Made by a program: the position numbers and the translations under genes
Notes under the pieces: generated by a model
Seen by the model: only the letters and a program-made list of their open reading frames with translations
What the model was told of the DNA's origin: nothing
Database searches by the model: none
NCBI GenBank assembly: GCA_022509085.1
Contig: JAFLTW010000001.1
Location: 310,001 to 374,000, forward strand
Direction: 5' to 3'
DNA: 64,000 nucleotides
From: Muribaculaceae bacterium
GTDB lineage: Bacteria; Bacteroidota; Bacteroidia; Bacteroidales; Muribaculaceae
Part shown: positions 1 to 9,103 of the stretch, in pieces
Layout: every line of letters starts with the position of its first letter
How positions within the stretch are numbered: position 1 is the stretch's first letter

Positions 1-1
1 G

Positions 2-184
2 TTTCTCAACGATGTGCAGGCTAAAAACTGGCCATCGAAGTGGACAGTCCTGAAGAGCGCCGATGCCTCAGGAATAATGGACCTTAGAATGTTGCCCTCA
101 TTCTACATACTTGATCCCGACAACCGGATAGTAAAGAAAAACCTTAATGTCGATGCGGCCATCGACTACCTTGAACTCCCTTAA
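2..184 (+). CDS. Thioredoxin-like protein, C-terminal end (partial)
   Basis: The gene is cut by the window start; 60 codons remain, open from base 2 to TAA at 182-184. The visible end contains a LPSFYILDPDNRI stretch followed by a short helix, which is the usual C-terminal part of TlpA/DUF5106-type thioredoxin-fold proteins of Bacteroidales (the P before the strand is the typical cis-proline position). The redox CxxC, if present, lies outside the window. It ends 25 bases before the DoxX gene, so the two may be co-transcribed. Family assignment rests on the tail only. Confidence 0.6.
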   Translation, partial: FLNDVQAKNWPSKWTVLKSADASGIMDLRMLPSFYILDPDNRIVKKNLNVDAAIDYLELP

Positions 185-209
185 AATTAGAGAATCCACT
201 CAATTCGCT

Positions 210-698
210 ATGCTCAACCGCAATCTGTTTTATCAACTTTACTTCAAGACAACTGGGTATTCCTTTACCCATATGGGGCGATTGTTCCTCCGTATGTTTG
301 CCGGCATCATGCTTGTGCAGTTTGGCGTGCGGCAACTGATTGCCGGGGGTGTGGGCCCCGCCGAAGGGGGCATCCCGCTCCTTACCGGTGGTCTGGAGGA
401 ATGGCTCGTAATCATAGTGCTGATAATCTGCCCCTTCTTCTTTATGATCGGACTCTTTGCCCGCGGCATGATCCTTCCACCTTTCGCCCTCATGATTGTA
501 AGCTGCTGCAAGGCGATGACCGGCAACTCCGAACCGGGCATATGGGGCGTGGAAAACATGTGCGTTCCCTTCCTTTTCCTGGGAATTTTTATGTTCCTGC
601 TCCTTGTGGGTCCCGGAAAGATATCTGTTGACTATTTCTATTCCCTTTACCTTATCAACCGCCATAAGGGTAAGGAGGAAGACCTGGAAGAGGTATGA
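210..698 (+). CDS. DoxX-like membrane protein
   Basis: About 162 residues starting MLNRNLFYQLYF. The ORF track starts at 147, but that would overlap the upstream gene and add a hydrophilic leader, so the ATG at 210 is preferred. Several hydrophobic segments are visible (FLRMFAGIMLVQFGVRQLI, EEWLVIIVLIICPFFFMIGLFARG, NMCVPFLFLGIFMFLLLVG), consistent with the four-helix DoxX/SURF4-like fold. Family members sit in the inner membrane and have poorly defined redox or quinone-related roles. The last bases overlap mnmA by 4 (ATGA), indicating translational coupling. The substrate is not predictable. Confidence 0.65.
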   Translation: MLNRNLFYQLYFKTTGYSFTHMGRLFLRMFAGIMLVQFGVRQLIAGGVGPAEGGIPLLTGGLEEWLVIIVLIICPFFFMIGLFARGMILPPFALMIVSCCKAMTGNSEPGIWGVENMCVPFLFLGIFMFLLLVGPGKISVDYFYSLYLINRHKGKEEDLEEV

Positions 699-1813
699 GG
701 ATTGCGGTGCTCGTTTCCGGTGGCGTTGACAGTGCCGTCGTGGTAGACAAGCTCTATCGCGAGGGTCATGAGCTCACCCTTTTCTATATCCGTATCGGTA
801 TGGACAACGATGAGGGCGACTGCTCTGCCGAAGAAGACATCGAGTTCTGCTCGCTGATTGCCTCCCGTTATGAGCTTCCGCTCAAGATTGTCTCACTGCA
901 TCAGGAATATTGGGACTATGTGATGGGTTACGCTCTCGACTCCGTGAAGCGGGGCCTTACACCTAATCCCGACATGATGTGTAACAAGTTTATCAAATTC
1001 GGCTTCTTTGAGCAACGCTACGGCAAGGATTTCGACAAGACGGCTTCGGGACACTATGCCGGAGTGGAAGAGATTGGCGGTCGAAAGTTTCTGGTAACCG
1101 CTCCCGACCCCGTGAAAGACCAGACCGACTTCCTCTCGGCTATCTCTTACGAGCAGCTCTGCCACGTCATGTTCCCCATCGGTTCGATGCCGAAGAAGGA
1201 AGTGAGGGAACTGGCCCTTAAAGCCGCGCTGCCCAATGCTACGCGCCGCGATTCCCAGGGAATATGTTTCCTCGGAAAGATCGACTATCGCGACTTCATC
1301 AGCCGGAAACTCGGTGTGATGGAAGGCAACGTTGTGGATATCGACTCAGGCAAAGTCATCGGCACCCATAATGGCCATTGGCTCTATACTATTGGTCAGC
1401 GTAAGGGACTTGGCCTGGGGGGCGGCCCTTGGTTCGTGATAAGAAAAGATATCGCCACCAATACCCTTTACGTATCGAAGGGCTACGAGACCCCCTTGCA
1501 ATACAAGAAGGAGATTCCCCTCGAACCCATCCATTGGATTTCGGGAGACCCCTGCTCCGATGATGACTTGCGGAAACTCCCTTTTATTTCGGATAATTTC
1601 CCTCTCGAAGGCCCGGCATCAATCTCGTTCAAGATACGCCATACTCCCGACTTTACCTCCGGTAACCTTGTAAAGGATAAAGAGGGTTGGATTATTATGG
1701 CAGATAGAGATATACAGGGGGTGGCGCCTGGTCAGTATGCCACAATCTACACCCCCGACCGCCATATCTGCCTTGGAAGCGCGATGATAGCCAGCAGGGC
1801 CACAACAGAATAA
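695..1813 (+). CDS. mnmA: tRNA 2-thiouridine(34) synthase MnmA
   Basis: 372 residues, normal family length. MnmA adenylates U34 of the Lys, Glu and Gln tRNAs and inserts sulfur supplied by a persulfide relay, in the cytoplasm. The ATP-PP loop SGGVDS is at residues 8-13, the first catalytic cysteine is C96 (NPDMMCNKF), and the second is C191 (DSQGICFLGK); the GQRKGLG segment of the central domain and the C-terminal beta-barrel are present. The start overlaps the DoxX gene by 4 bases. Many Bacteroidetes carry two mnmA-like genes, so another copy may exist elsewhere. Confidence 0.93.
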   Translation: MRIAVLVSGGVDSAVVVDKLYREGHELTLFYIRIGMDNDEGDCSAEEDIEFCSLIASRYELPLKIVSLHQEYWDYVMGYALDSVKRGLTPNPDMMCNKFIKFGFFEQRYGKDFDKTASGHYAGVEEIGGRKFLVTAPDPVKDQTDFLSAISYEQLCHVMFPIGSMPKKEVRELALKAALPNATRRDSQGICFLGKIDYRDFISRKLGVMEGNVVDIDSGKVIGTHNGHWLYTIGQRKGLGLGGGPWFVIRKDIATNTLYVSKGYETPLQYKKEIPLEPIHWISGDPCSDDDLRKLPFISDNFPLEGPASISFKIRHTPDFTSGNLVKDKEGWIIMADRDIQGVAPGQYATIYTPDRHICLGSAMIASRATTE

Positions 1814-1835
1814 TGACAGCCAAAACAGTTTGCTT

Positions 1836-2438
1836 ATGGATGAAAATATACAGTTGAAACTTATAGGTATCACCTACAACCAGATAGAGAGCGGCGTCTA
1901 TGCCCTCGTGCTTGAGGAGCCCGTGTCCGGCACTCGCCTCGCCATTGTGATAGGTTACCCCGAAGCGCAGTCGATTGAATGCCGCCTGCAGAATGTGAGG
2001 ACTCCCCGCCCCCTTTCTCACGACCTCCTTGCCTCCGTAATCAAGGCCTTAGACGCCACGCTCGAGAGAATAGATATTCACCGCATTCCCGGAGGCCCAT
2101 ATGCCGCGCGTCTCACACTCGTGAACTTCTATGGCGAACGCTGCGAGATCGATGCGCGCTCCAGCGATGCCATCGCCCTCGCCATCAGGATGAACGCACC
2201 CATCTATACCACACGTGCGCTCCTTGACAAGGAGGGCTATACTCCCCAAAACACTACCCGGAAAGGTGCCCAAAAGGTCGGGGTGAAGCCGAAACCTGTA
2301 AGTGTAAATCCCTACGAAGGCCAGACCCTAACCCAACTCCACCAGCTCCTCGACAAGTATGTCCAGGAGGAAAACTATGAGGAAGCGGCCAAAATCAAGG
2401 CTGAAATTGAAAAAAAACAGGGCGGAAACGTCGATTAA
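1836..2438 (+). CDS. Bifunctional nuclease (BFN/DUF151) domain protein with UVR motif
   Basis: About 200 residues starting MDENIQLKLIGITYN. The ORF-track start at 1830 is a TTG; the ATG at 1836 is preferred. Residues 1 to about 130 match the BFN/DUF151 family (VLEEPVSGTRLAIVIGYPEA and a DARSSDAIALAIRMNAPIY core), for which RNase and DNase activity has been reported in plants and Thermotoga. The C-terminus (LHQLLDKYVQEENYEEAAKIKAEIEKK) is a UVR motif like that of UvrB/UvrC, a protein-contact helix pair. This fusion is common in Bacteroidetes. The gene closes the mnmA operon; the cellular role is unproven. Confidence 0.8.
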   Translation: MDENIQLKLIGITYNQIESGVYALVLEEPVSGTRLAIVIGYPEAQSIECRLQNVRTPRPLSHDLLASVIKALDATLERIDIHRIPGGPYAARLTLVNFYGERCEIDARSSDAIALAIRMNAPIYTTRALLDKEGYTPQNTTRKGAQKVGVKPKPVSVNPYEGQTLTQLHQLLDKYVQEENYEEAAKIKAEIEKKQGGNVD

Positions 2439-2481
2439 AGTATATTTTTTCAAAAAATATTAGCAAACTTTGCATTTTTAT

Positions 2482-2512
2482 TTGATTGATAGCTGAATTT
2501 AATGTAACTTTG
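2482..2512 (+). promoter_or_regulatory. Promoter of argR
   Basis: TTG at 2482-2484, a 20-base spacer, then TAACTTTG at 2505-2512. This matches the Bacteroidetes housekeeping consensus exactly and places the start of transcription about 20 bases before the argR ATG. An AT-rich tract precedes it. Confidence 0.8.
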
Positions 2513-2540
2513 CACTTTGTCTAATTGAAGAAACAAAAAA

Positions 2541-3038
2541 ATGAAGAACAGAAAGAAAAGAGTTGAAGTAATCGTAGACATCATCAACAGGCAATGTGTA
2601 GGGAGTCAGGAAGAACTCTCGCAGCTGCTTAAGAAAGCCGGCTATAACGTTACGCAGGCCACCCTTTCGCGCGACCTGAAAATGCTCAAGACCACGAAGG
2701 TGCCCACCGACCGCGGAACCTATATGTATATCCTCCCGGACTCTAACGTGATCAAAGACAAACTTCTGGCGACGGGGCAGACCGACCTCAACAACCGCGA
2801 CCAGAGCGGCTTTATCTCCCTGAAGTTTTCAAACAATATTGCCGTGATCAAGACACGCAACGGCTATGCGCCCGGTCTTGCCTACGACATAGACATTAGC
2901 AATGTGGAGGAGATTATCGGCACAATTCCCGGTACGGACACCATCCTTGCCGTGCTCGCCGAGGGCGTGAGCCACGAGAAGGCTCGCGAAGTGCTGGCTC
3001 GATTCCTCCCCCTCGACAATAAAATTCCCAATTACTAA
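2541..3038 (+). CDS. argR: Arginine repressor ArgR
   Basis: 165 residues. The N-terminal winged helix (residues 1-75, with TQATLSRDLKML as the recognition region) binds ARG boxes; the C-terminal half carries the arginine-binding and hexamerisation domain (NIAVIKTRNGYAPGLAYDID, ending GTDTILAVLAEG). In the cell it represses arginine biosynthesis or activates catabolism according to arginine level. It has its own consensus promoter and is followed after 3 bases by an argC-like gene, the usual Bacteroidales neighbour, but argG, argD and the acetyltransferase often found here are missing. Confidence 0.92.
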   Translation: MKNRKKRVEVIVDIINRQCVGSQEELSQLLKKAGYNVTQATLSRDLKMLKTTKVPTDRGTYMYILPDSNVIKDKLLATGQTDLNNRDQSGFISLKFSNNIAVIKTRNGYAPGLAYDIDISNVEEIIGTIPGTDTILAVLAEGVSHEKAREVLARFLPLDNKIPNY

Positions 3039-3041
3039 GAG

Positions 3042-3962
3042 ATGATTAAGGTAGGCGTTATCGGTGCCGAGACCCGTATGGCGGGTGAACTGCTCCGTAT
3101 TCTTCTCCACCACCCGGAGGTGGAACTCGTGTTTGCATATTCGGCAAAGCTTAGCGGCCAACCCCTCACGGGCCACCACAAGGGACTCGTGGGCGACACG
3201 ACGCTGGAGTTCACCGATGCGCTGCCCCTTGACGAGATCGACGTGGCCTTCATAGCCAGCAATGATTATGTGGTGGAGGCCGGAATCATTTTGCCTGAAT
3301 CGCTCAAGACCATCCAGATGTTTCCCGCTGCCGGCGAACAGCCCAAGGCTCCGTTCGATTCGGTTGTGGCTGTCGGTGCCGTCTCAGAGCTGTATCGCAA
3401 ACCCCTTGTAAGGGGAGCCAGGGCAGCAAAGGTGCTTCCTCCGGCTACCACCGTGGCGCTGATTGCCCTCTTCCCTCCTGCCCTTCATCTTCTGCTCAAC
3501 GACGACCTCGACGTCAGAATAAATGTGCCGAAGACGCGCGCGCTGCTTAATGCCGACAAGATTAAGGAGGAGATCGACCGTAGAATCCATGAGGTGCAGT
3601 TCAGCTTCAATAGCATCAGAAAGCTCGAACTCACCTCTTCCGGCAACATACGGGCCATCGACGTGGAGATAGAATTCCCCTGTGGCATCGAAAAGGATGA
3701 GATCCTGAAGATTTACGAAAGCATCTACGACGACCATAACTTCACGTTTATGGTGGATACTCTCCCGACACCCAATGAAGTGGCCGGCACCCATAAGTGT
3801 CTTATTCATATATCCAAGCCCTCTACGGATGTGTTGAGGATTCACGCCGTGGCCGATAGTATGCTCCGCGGGGGCGCAGGCGATGCCGTACATGCAATGA
3901 ATCTCCTTTTCGGTCTTTTTGAAAAAACCGGCCTGACGTTTCCCGCAGGTCTGGCCTTCTGA
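3042..3962 (+). CDS. ArgC-like protein lacking the catalytic cysteine
   Basis: 306 residues, somewhat shorter than typical ArgC. Overall architecture is that of N-acetyl-gamma-glutamyl-phosphate reductase: an N-terminal Rossmann segment (VGVIGAETRMAGELLRIL, aligning with GATGYTGAELLRLL) and a C-terminal RGGAGDAVHAMNLLFGL matching the KGAAGQAVQNMN signature. The active-site GCYPT motif is replaced by LPPATTVAL, so the cysteine aligns with alanine or proline, and the PHLVP histidine segment is absent. The glycine pattern of the NADP loop is degraded. It follows argR by 3 bases. It is either a pseudoenzyme, perhaps regulatory, or a decaying enzyme; the intact frame favours selection. Confidence 0.75.
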   Translation: MIKVGVIGAETRMAGELLRILLHHPEVELVFAYSAKLSGQPLTGHHKGLVGDTTLEFTDALPLDEIDVAFIASNDYVVEAGIILPESLKTIQMFPAAGEQPKAPFDSVVAVGAVSELYRKPLVRGARAAKVLPPATTVALIALFPPALHLLLNDDLDVRINVPKTRALLNADKIKEEIDRRIHEVQFSFNSIRKLELTSSGNIRAIDVEIEFPCGIEKDEILKIYESIYDDHNFTFMVDTLPTPNEVAGTHKCLIHISKPSTDVLRIHAVADSMLRGGAGDAVHAMNLLFGLFEKTGLTFPAGLAF

Positions 3963-3987
3963 TTATGCATCTTAAATCGATACGTTA

Positions 3988-4317
3988 ATGTCCGTAAACA
4001 AAGTAATTCTGCTCGGTTATGTGGGCAATGACCCCGAGATGACCTTCCCCGAATCGGGAACGGCAATAGCAAAATTTTCGCTCGCCACGTCTGAGCCGCG
4101 CGGTGCCGACGGAAGAGAAGTGACCGACTGGCATAAGATCGTGATGTTTGGCAACGGTGCACGCTTTGCCGAAAACTATATCCGGAAGGGCACCAAGCTC
4201 TATCTGGAAGGGAGGATAAAATATCGCGATTGGACCGACAAGTATAATGTGAGACATAAGACCACGGAGATCATAGCCGACAATTTCGAAATTATCGGAA
4301 AGACCCAGCAATCCTGA
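3988..4317 (+). CDS. ssb: Single-stranded DNA-binding protein, short form
   Basis: 109 residues, essentially one OB fold: VNKVILLGYVGNDPEM at the start, then WHKIVMFGNGARFAENYIRKG and LYLEGRIKYRDW, all typical SSB strands. It ends DNFEIIGKTQQS, directly after the OB fold, so the disordered linker and acidic DDLPF-type tip that recruits replication and repair partners are missing. Short SSBs of this kind are common second copies in Bacteroidales. It stands 25 bases after the argC-like gene. It is likely a cytoplasmic ssDNA binder specialised away from the replisome; that role is inference. Confidence 0.88.
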   Translation: MSVNKVILLGYVGNDPEMTFPESGTAIAKFSLATSEPRGADGREVTDWHKIVMFGNGARFAENYIRKGTKLYLEGRIKYRDWTDKYNVRHKTTEIIADNFEIIGKTQQS

Positions 4318-4362
4318 TACTGACCCAAAAGATTACTAATACCGAGACACAATACATACGAA

Positions 4363-6261
4363 ATGAGAAAATGGCGCATAGAGGATTCCAACGAGCTGTA
4401 CAACGTTTCAGGTTGGGGCCTCAAATACTTTTCTATCAATGATAAGGGGCATGTGCAGGTAACGCCCAAGCCGGATTGCCAGCCCATCGATATTCGCGAA
4501 GTCATCGACGAGCTGAGGGTGAAGGATGTCTCCGCCCCTCTCCTCCTTCGCTTTCCGGATATCCTCGACGACCGCATCCGCAAGCTCTCCAACTGCTTCG
4601 ATAAGGCTTCTAAAGAATATAACTATTCCGGCCAGAGCTATGTGGTCTATCCTATCAAGGTGAATCAGATGCGCCAGGTGGTGGAGGAGATAATCAGCCA
4701 CGGCAACAAGTATAATATCGGGCTGGAGGCCGGTTCGAAGCCTGAGCTCCATGCTGTGCTCGGTCTTACAAGCCATGCCAATTCCCTCATCATATGCAAC
4801 GGCTATAAAGATGAGGATTATGTGGAGCTTGCCCTTCTTGCCCAGAAGATGGGTAAGAGAATCTATATCGTGGTGGAGAAACTCAATGAGCTGAAACTCA
4901 TCCAGACTGTATCCAGGCGCCTGGGCATCATGCCCAACATCGGCATCCGCATCAAGATCACCTCTGCCGGCAGCGGCAAATGGGAAGGAAGCGGAGGCGA
5001 CGTGAGCAAGTTCGGCCTCAACTCCAGCGAACTGCTCGACGCCCTCGAGTTTCTCGACAAGAACAAGATGCGTGAGTCGCTCAAGCTTATCCACTTCCAT
5101 ATCGGTAGCCAGATCACCAAGATCAGGCGCATAAAGAATGCTCTAAGGGAGGCCATGCAGTTTTACGTGCAGCTCTCCAAGATGAATTTCGACATCGAGT
5201 TTGTAGATATCGGTGGCGGTCTCGGTGTCGACTACGACGGCACCCGTTCCGCCTCCGGCGAAAGCTCGATGAACTATTCCATACAGGAGTATGTCAACGA
5301 CTCCGTGTTCGCCCTCGTGGACGCTTGCCAGAAAAACGACCTTAAACAGCCCAATATCATCACCGAGAGCGGTCGCTCCCTTACGGCCCATCACTCTGTG
5401 CTTATTATCGAGGTGCTCGAGACGACACAGCTGCCTCTCTGGAACGACAACGATACCATAGGGGATGATGCCCATGAGCTCACCAAGGAGCTCTATAATA
5501 TCTGGGACAAGATTAACCCCTCGAGGGTGTTTGAAGACTGGCACGATGCCCTCCAGATACGCGAGGAGGCGCTCGAACTTTTCAGCCTCGGCCTGCTCGA
5601 CCTCACCACCAGGGCCCAGATTGAAAAACTCTTCTGGTCCGTTGCGCGCGACGTCAACGAGATGACTCACTCCATGAAGCATCCCCCCGAAGAGCTGCAG
5701 AGAGTATCCAAAATGCTGCCGGAAAAGTATTTCTGCAACTTCAGCCTCTTCCAGAGTCTGCCCGACAGCTGGGCAATCGACCAGATGTTTCCCATCATTC
5801 CGATCGAGCGTCTCAATGAGAAACCTACTCGCGAATGTACCATCCAAGACATCACCTGCGACTCCGACGGCAAGATAAACCGCTTCGTATCTCCGCAAGG
5901 CACCTCGCATTCCCTGCCCGTGCATGCCCTCAAAGCCAATGAGCATTACTACATCGGGGTATTTCTTGTAGGGGCATACCAGGAGATTCTCGGCGACATG
6001 CACAATCTCTTCGGCGATACAAATGCCGTGCATATCTCTATCAGTAAGGACGGATATGAGATCGAGCAGATTATTGACGGCGAACCCGTGGCCGACGTGC
6101 TTGATTATGTGGAGTATAATCCCAAGAAACTCGTAAGAAACCTTGAGGCTTGGGTGTCGGCTTCGATGAAAAACGGCTCCATTACCGCTGAAGAGGGTCG
6201 ACAGTTTCTTAACAACTATAAGTCGGGCCTGTATGGCATCACGTATCTTGAGCGTGACTGA
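4363..6261 (+). CDS. speA: Biosynthetic arginine decarboxylase SpeA
   Basis: 632 residues, full length for the PLP fold-III SpeA family. It converts arginine to agmatine plus CO2, the first step of the agmatine route to putrescine and spermidine. The PLP lysine is K99 in YPIKVNQ; the glycine-rich phosphate site is FVDIGGGLGVDYDG; the C-terminal active-site cysteine region reads CTIQDITCDSDGKI. The start MRKWRIEDSNELYNVSGWG is typical. The gene follows ssb by 45 bases and lies two genes from argR, so arginine control is plausible, although no ARG box was identified. Confidence 0.95.
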   Translation: MRKWRIEDSNELYNVSGWGLKYFSINDKGHVQVTPKPDCQPIDIREVIDELRVKDVSAPLLLRFPDILDDRIRKLSNCFDKASKEYNYSGQSYVVYPIKVNQMRQVVEEIISHGNKYNIGLEAGSKPELHAVLGLTSHANSLIICNGYKDEDYVELALLAQKMGKRIYIVVEKLNELKLIQTVSRRLGIMPNIGIRIKITSAGSGKWEGSGGDVSKFGLNSSELLDALEFLDKNKMRESLKLIHFHIGSQITKIRRIKNALREAMQFYVQLSKMNFDIEFVDIGGGLGVDYDGTRSASGESSMNYSIQEYVNDSVFALVDACQKNDLKQPNIITESGRSLTAHHSVLIIEVLETTQLPLWNDNDTIGDDAHELTKELYNIWDKINPSRVFEDWHDALQIREEALELFSLGLLDLTTRAQIEKLFWSVARDVNEMTHSMKHPPEELQRVSKMLPEKYFCNFSLFQSLPDSWAIDQMFPIIPIERLNEKPTRECTIQDITCDSDGKINRFVSPQGTSHSLPVHALKANEHYYIGVFLVGAYQEILGDMHNLFGDTNAVHISISKDGYEIEQIIDGEPVADVLDYVEYNPKKLVRNLEAWVSASMKNGSITAEEGRQFLNNYKSGLYGITYLERD

Positions 6262-6303
6262 GGGCGTAGGCAGCGTCTGACATCCCGATTCACAAGTAAA
6301 GCC

Positions 6304-7056
6304 ATGAGGTATTTTCTGCGACTCTCCTACGACGGCACCGACTTTCACGGCTGGCAGCGCCAGCCCAACGCGCCGAGCGTACAGCAGAAAATAGAGGAAG
6401 CTCTCGGCACGGTGCTTCGCCACGACACACCCGTCACCGGGGCCGGACGCACCGATACCGGGGTGCACGCCCGTGAGATGTATGCCCATTTCGACTCCGA
6501 CACGACTTTCGACCCCGAAGGTTTGAAGAGGTCGCTCAACAATATGTGTGGCCACTCGATAGCCATCCACGATATCCTTCGGGTGAAAGATGATGCCCAT
6601 GCGAGGTTTGACGCTACGGCCAGAACTTACCAATACCGTATCATCACCCGAAAAGACCCTTTTCAAGACCGATATGCATGGCGCCTTCAACAAATTCCCG
6701 ACCTGGATGTTATGAATTGGGCGGCTGCCCTCTTGCTTCTCACTGCCGACTTCACCTCTTTCGCAAAACTTCACGGTGACGCCAAAACAAATATCTGCAA
6801 CGTGTCGAATGCCGCGTGGACCATTGACGAAGCCTCCGGAGTCATCACGTTCACCATCACTGCCGACAGGTTTTTGAGGAATATGGTGAGGGCTGTAGTT
6901 GGAACTCTCATAGAGGTGGGACGCCACAAGCTCTCAATCCCGGAATTCAGACAGGTGATTAGAGCTAAAGACCGCTGCGAGGCCGGAATGTCGGTACCGG
7001 CTAAAGGCCTCTTCCTTACCCGCATAGAATATCCCGATGATATTTTTAAAGTTTAA
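6304..7056 (+). CDS. truA: tRNA pseudouridine(38-40) synthase TruA
   Basis: 250 residues. TruA isomerises uridines 38 to 40 in the anticodon stem-loop of many tRNAs. The catalytic aspartate is D51 in GAGRTDTGVHA, the family signature. The N-terminal RLSYDGTDFHGWQRQP and the C-terminal FLRNMVRAVVGTLIEVG motifs are intact. It sits 42 bases after speA and 37 before ligA, so it probably belongs to the same transcription unit. No unusual feature. Confidence 0.95.
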   Translation: MRYFLRLSYDGTDFHGWQRQPNAPSVQQKIEEALGTVLRHDTPVTGAGRTDTGVHAREMYAHFDSDTTFDPEGLKRSLNNMCGHSIAIHDILRVKDDAHARFDATARTYQYRIITRKDPFQDRYAWRLQQIPDLDVMNWAAALLLLTADFTSFAKLHGDAKTNICNVSNAAWTIDEASGVITFTITADRFLRNMVRAVVGTLIEVGRHKLSIPEFRQVIRAKDRCEAGMSVPAKGLFLTRIEYPDDIFKV

Positions 7057-7093
7057 GACCCTCAAATTATAAGACCCGATAAATCTTCACGCT

Positions 7094-9103
7094 ATGAATA
7101 CACAGGAAAGAATCGAACATCTGAGGCGCGAGCTCGAGCGCCACAACCATAACTATTATGTGTTGAACTCCCCGGAAATAAGCGATAAGGAGTTTGACAT
7201 GATGCTCAAGGAGCTGGAGAAGCTTGAGGAGGAAAACCCGGAGTTTTTCGACCCCCTCTCGCCCACCCAGCGTGTGGGCAGCGACCTCTCGAAGGGTTTT
7301 GAGCATGTGGTGCACGCGCGTCCTATGATGTCGTTGGCCAATACCTACAGCATCCAGGAGGTAGACGAGTGGTTCGACCGTGTGAAGAAAGCCCTGGAGG
7401 GCGAAAGCTTCGAGGTGGTTGGCGAACTGAAGTTTGACGGTACGTCGATCTCTCTCACCTATCGTGACGGCCGACTCGTAAGGGCCGTAACACGAGGCGA
7501 CGGCACACAAGGCGATGATGTGACTGCCAACGTGAAGACCATCCGAAGCATCCCTCTCGTGCTCCGGCCCGGCGACTGGCCCGCTGAATTCGAGATCCGG
7601 GGTGAGATCCTTATGCCATGGAAGGTGTTTGAAAGGCTCAATGAGGAACGGGCATACAACGAGGAACCCCTTTTCGCCAATCCGCGCAACGCGGCCTCCG
7701 GCACTCTGAAGACCCAAGACAGCAGGGAGGTGGCACGCCGCCAGCTCGACGCTCGCTTTTACGCTCTGCTGAGCGACGATCTTCCCTTCGACAACCACTA
7801 TCAGAACATGGAGGCGGCCAGAAGCTGGGGCTTTAAGGTTTCGCCTGCCATGAAACTGCTCCATACCCTCGAGGAGGTGGACGAATATATACACTACTGG
7901 GACGAACACCGTAAGGAACTCCCCGTGGCTACCGATGGCCTGGTGTTTAAGGTCAACTCCATCCGCCAGCAGCTCAATCTCGGATACACGGCGAAGTCGC
8001 CTCGCTGGGCAGTGGCATTTAAGTTTAACCCCGAAAATGCCTGCACGCGTCTGAGATTCGTTACCTTCGAGACGGGCCGTATGGGCATCGTTACCCCAGT
8101 GGCCAACCTGGAACCCGTGCTCCTTTCCGGCACGATAGTGAAGCGCGCGTCGCTTCATAATGAGGATATCATCAGGGAACTCGACATCCATGAGGGCGAC
8201 TGGCTCTATGTGGAGAAGGGGGGCGAGATTATCCCCAAGATTACGGGAGTGGATAAGAGTAGGAGGCAGTCCGGGGCACTCCCGATTGTCTTCGTTACGA
8301 AGTGTCCGGAATGTGGCACTCCCCTCGTTAAGCTCTTCGGCGATGCCCCCTGGTGTTGCCCGAACCATAACGGCTGCCGCCCCCAGATTACGGGACGCAT
8401 CGAGCATTTTGCTGCGCGCAGAATGATGAACATTGACGGAATTGGCGAGGAAACCGCCGAACTGCTTTTCGAAAGCGGTCTGGTAGAAAACATCGCGGAT
8501 ATCTACGATCTTACTGCCGAAAAACTCGCGGCTCTCGACCGTATCGGCGAAAAAACCTCCAACAGAATCATGGAGGGTATCGAGGATTCGAAGAAGGTGC
8601 CTTTCGAGCGCGTGGTGTATGCACTTTCTATACCGAATGTCGGGGAGACCACCGGCAAACGACTGGCTCTGGCGGTGCAGTCGATGGCTAATATGAGAGC
8701 TATGAGCGAGGAGGAACTCAATGCCGTGCCCGACGTGGGCCCGGTAATCGCCAAGGCTATCTATGAATATCTCAGCGATGAGAAAAACCAGAAGATTCTC
8801 GATCGTCTGGCGGCCGCCGGCGTGCAGATGCAACTGTCGGAAGAGAAGATGGCGCCGAAGGGCGACAAACTCGAGGGCAAGACTATCGTGATTTCCGGTA
8901 CGTTCTCCCACCATTCACGCGATGAATATAAGGATATTATCGAACGTGAAGGGGGTAAGAATGCCGGAAGCATCTCTAAGAAGACCTCTTTCGTGCTCGC
9001 AGGAGAGAATATGGGCCCCGCTAAACTGGAGAAGTGTCATCAGCTCGGCATTCCCATCGTTTCTGAAGATGAGTTTCTAAAGATGATCTCCGGCAATGCC
9101 TGA
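7094..9103 (+). CDS. ligA: NAD-dependent DNA ligase LigA
   Basis: 669 residues, full length. It seals nicks in duplex DNA using NAD. Domain order: Ia domain (HNYYVLNSPEISDKEFD), adenylation domain with nucleophile K113 in ELKFDGTS, OB fold, a four-cysteine zinc finger (CPECGTPLVK, then WCCPNHNGC), helix-hairpin-helix repeats around residues 440-560, and a C-terminal BRCT domain beginning GKTIVISGTFS. The gene overlaps the downstream methyltransferase by 8 bases, so the two are likely co-translated. Confidence 0.96.
   Translation: MNTQERIEHLRRELERHNHNYYVLNSPEISDKEFDMMLKELEKLEEENPEFFDPLSPTQRVGSDLSKGFEHVVHARPMMSLANTYSIQEVDEWFDRVKKALEGESFEVVGELKFDGTSISLTYRDGRLVRAVTRGDGTQGDDVTANVKTIRSIPLVLRPGDWPAEFEIRGEILMPWKVFERLNEERAYNEEPLFANPRNAASGTLKTQDSREVARRQLDARFYALLSDDLPFDNHYQNMEAARSWGFKVSPAMKLLHTLEEVDEYIHYWDEHRKELPVATDGLVFKVNSIRQQLNLGYTAKSPRWAVAFKFNPENACTRLRFVTFETGRMGIVTPVANLEPVLLSGTIVKRASLHNEDIIRELDIHEGDWLYVEKGGEIIPKITGVDKSRRQSGALPIVFVTKCPECGTPLVKLFGDAPWCCPNHNGCRPQITGRIEHFAARRMMNIDGIGEETAELLFESGLVENIADIYDLTAEKLAALDRIGEKTSNRIMEGIEDSKKVPFERVVYALSIPNVGETTGKRLALAVQSMANMRAMSEEELNAVPDVGPVIAKAIYEYLSDEKNQKILDRLAAAGVQMQLSEEKMAPKGDKLEGKTIVISGTFSHHSRDEYKDIIEREGGKNAGSISKKTSFVLAGENMGPAKLEKCHQLGIPIVSEDEFLKMISGNA

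Noticed and set aside
5143-6927. 594-aa minus-strand ORF
   Set aside because: Antisense to speA and truA, both clear families; codon-structure shadow without recognisable domains.
7067-8914. 615-aa minus-strand ORF
   Set aside because: Antisense shadow of ligA; no family pattern.
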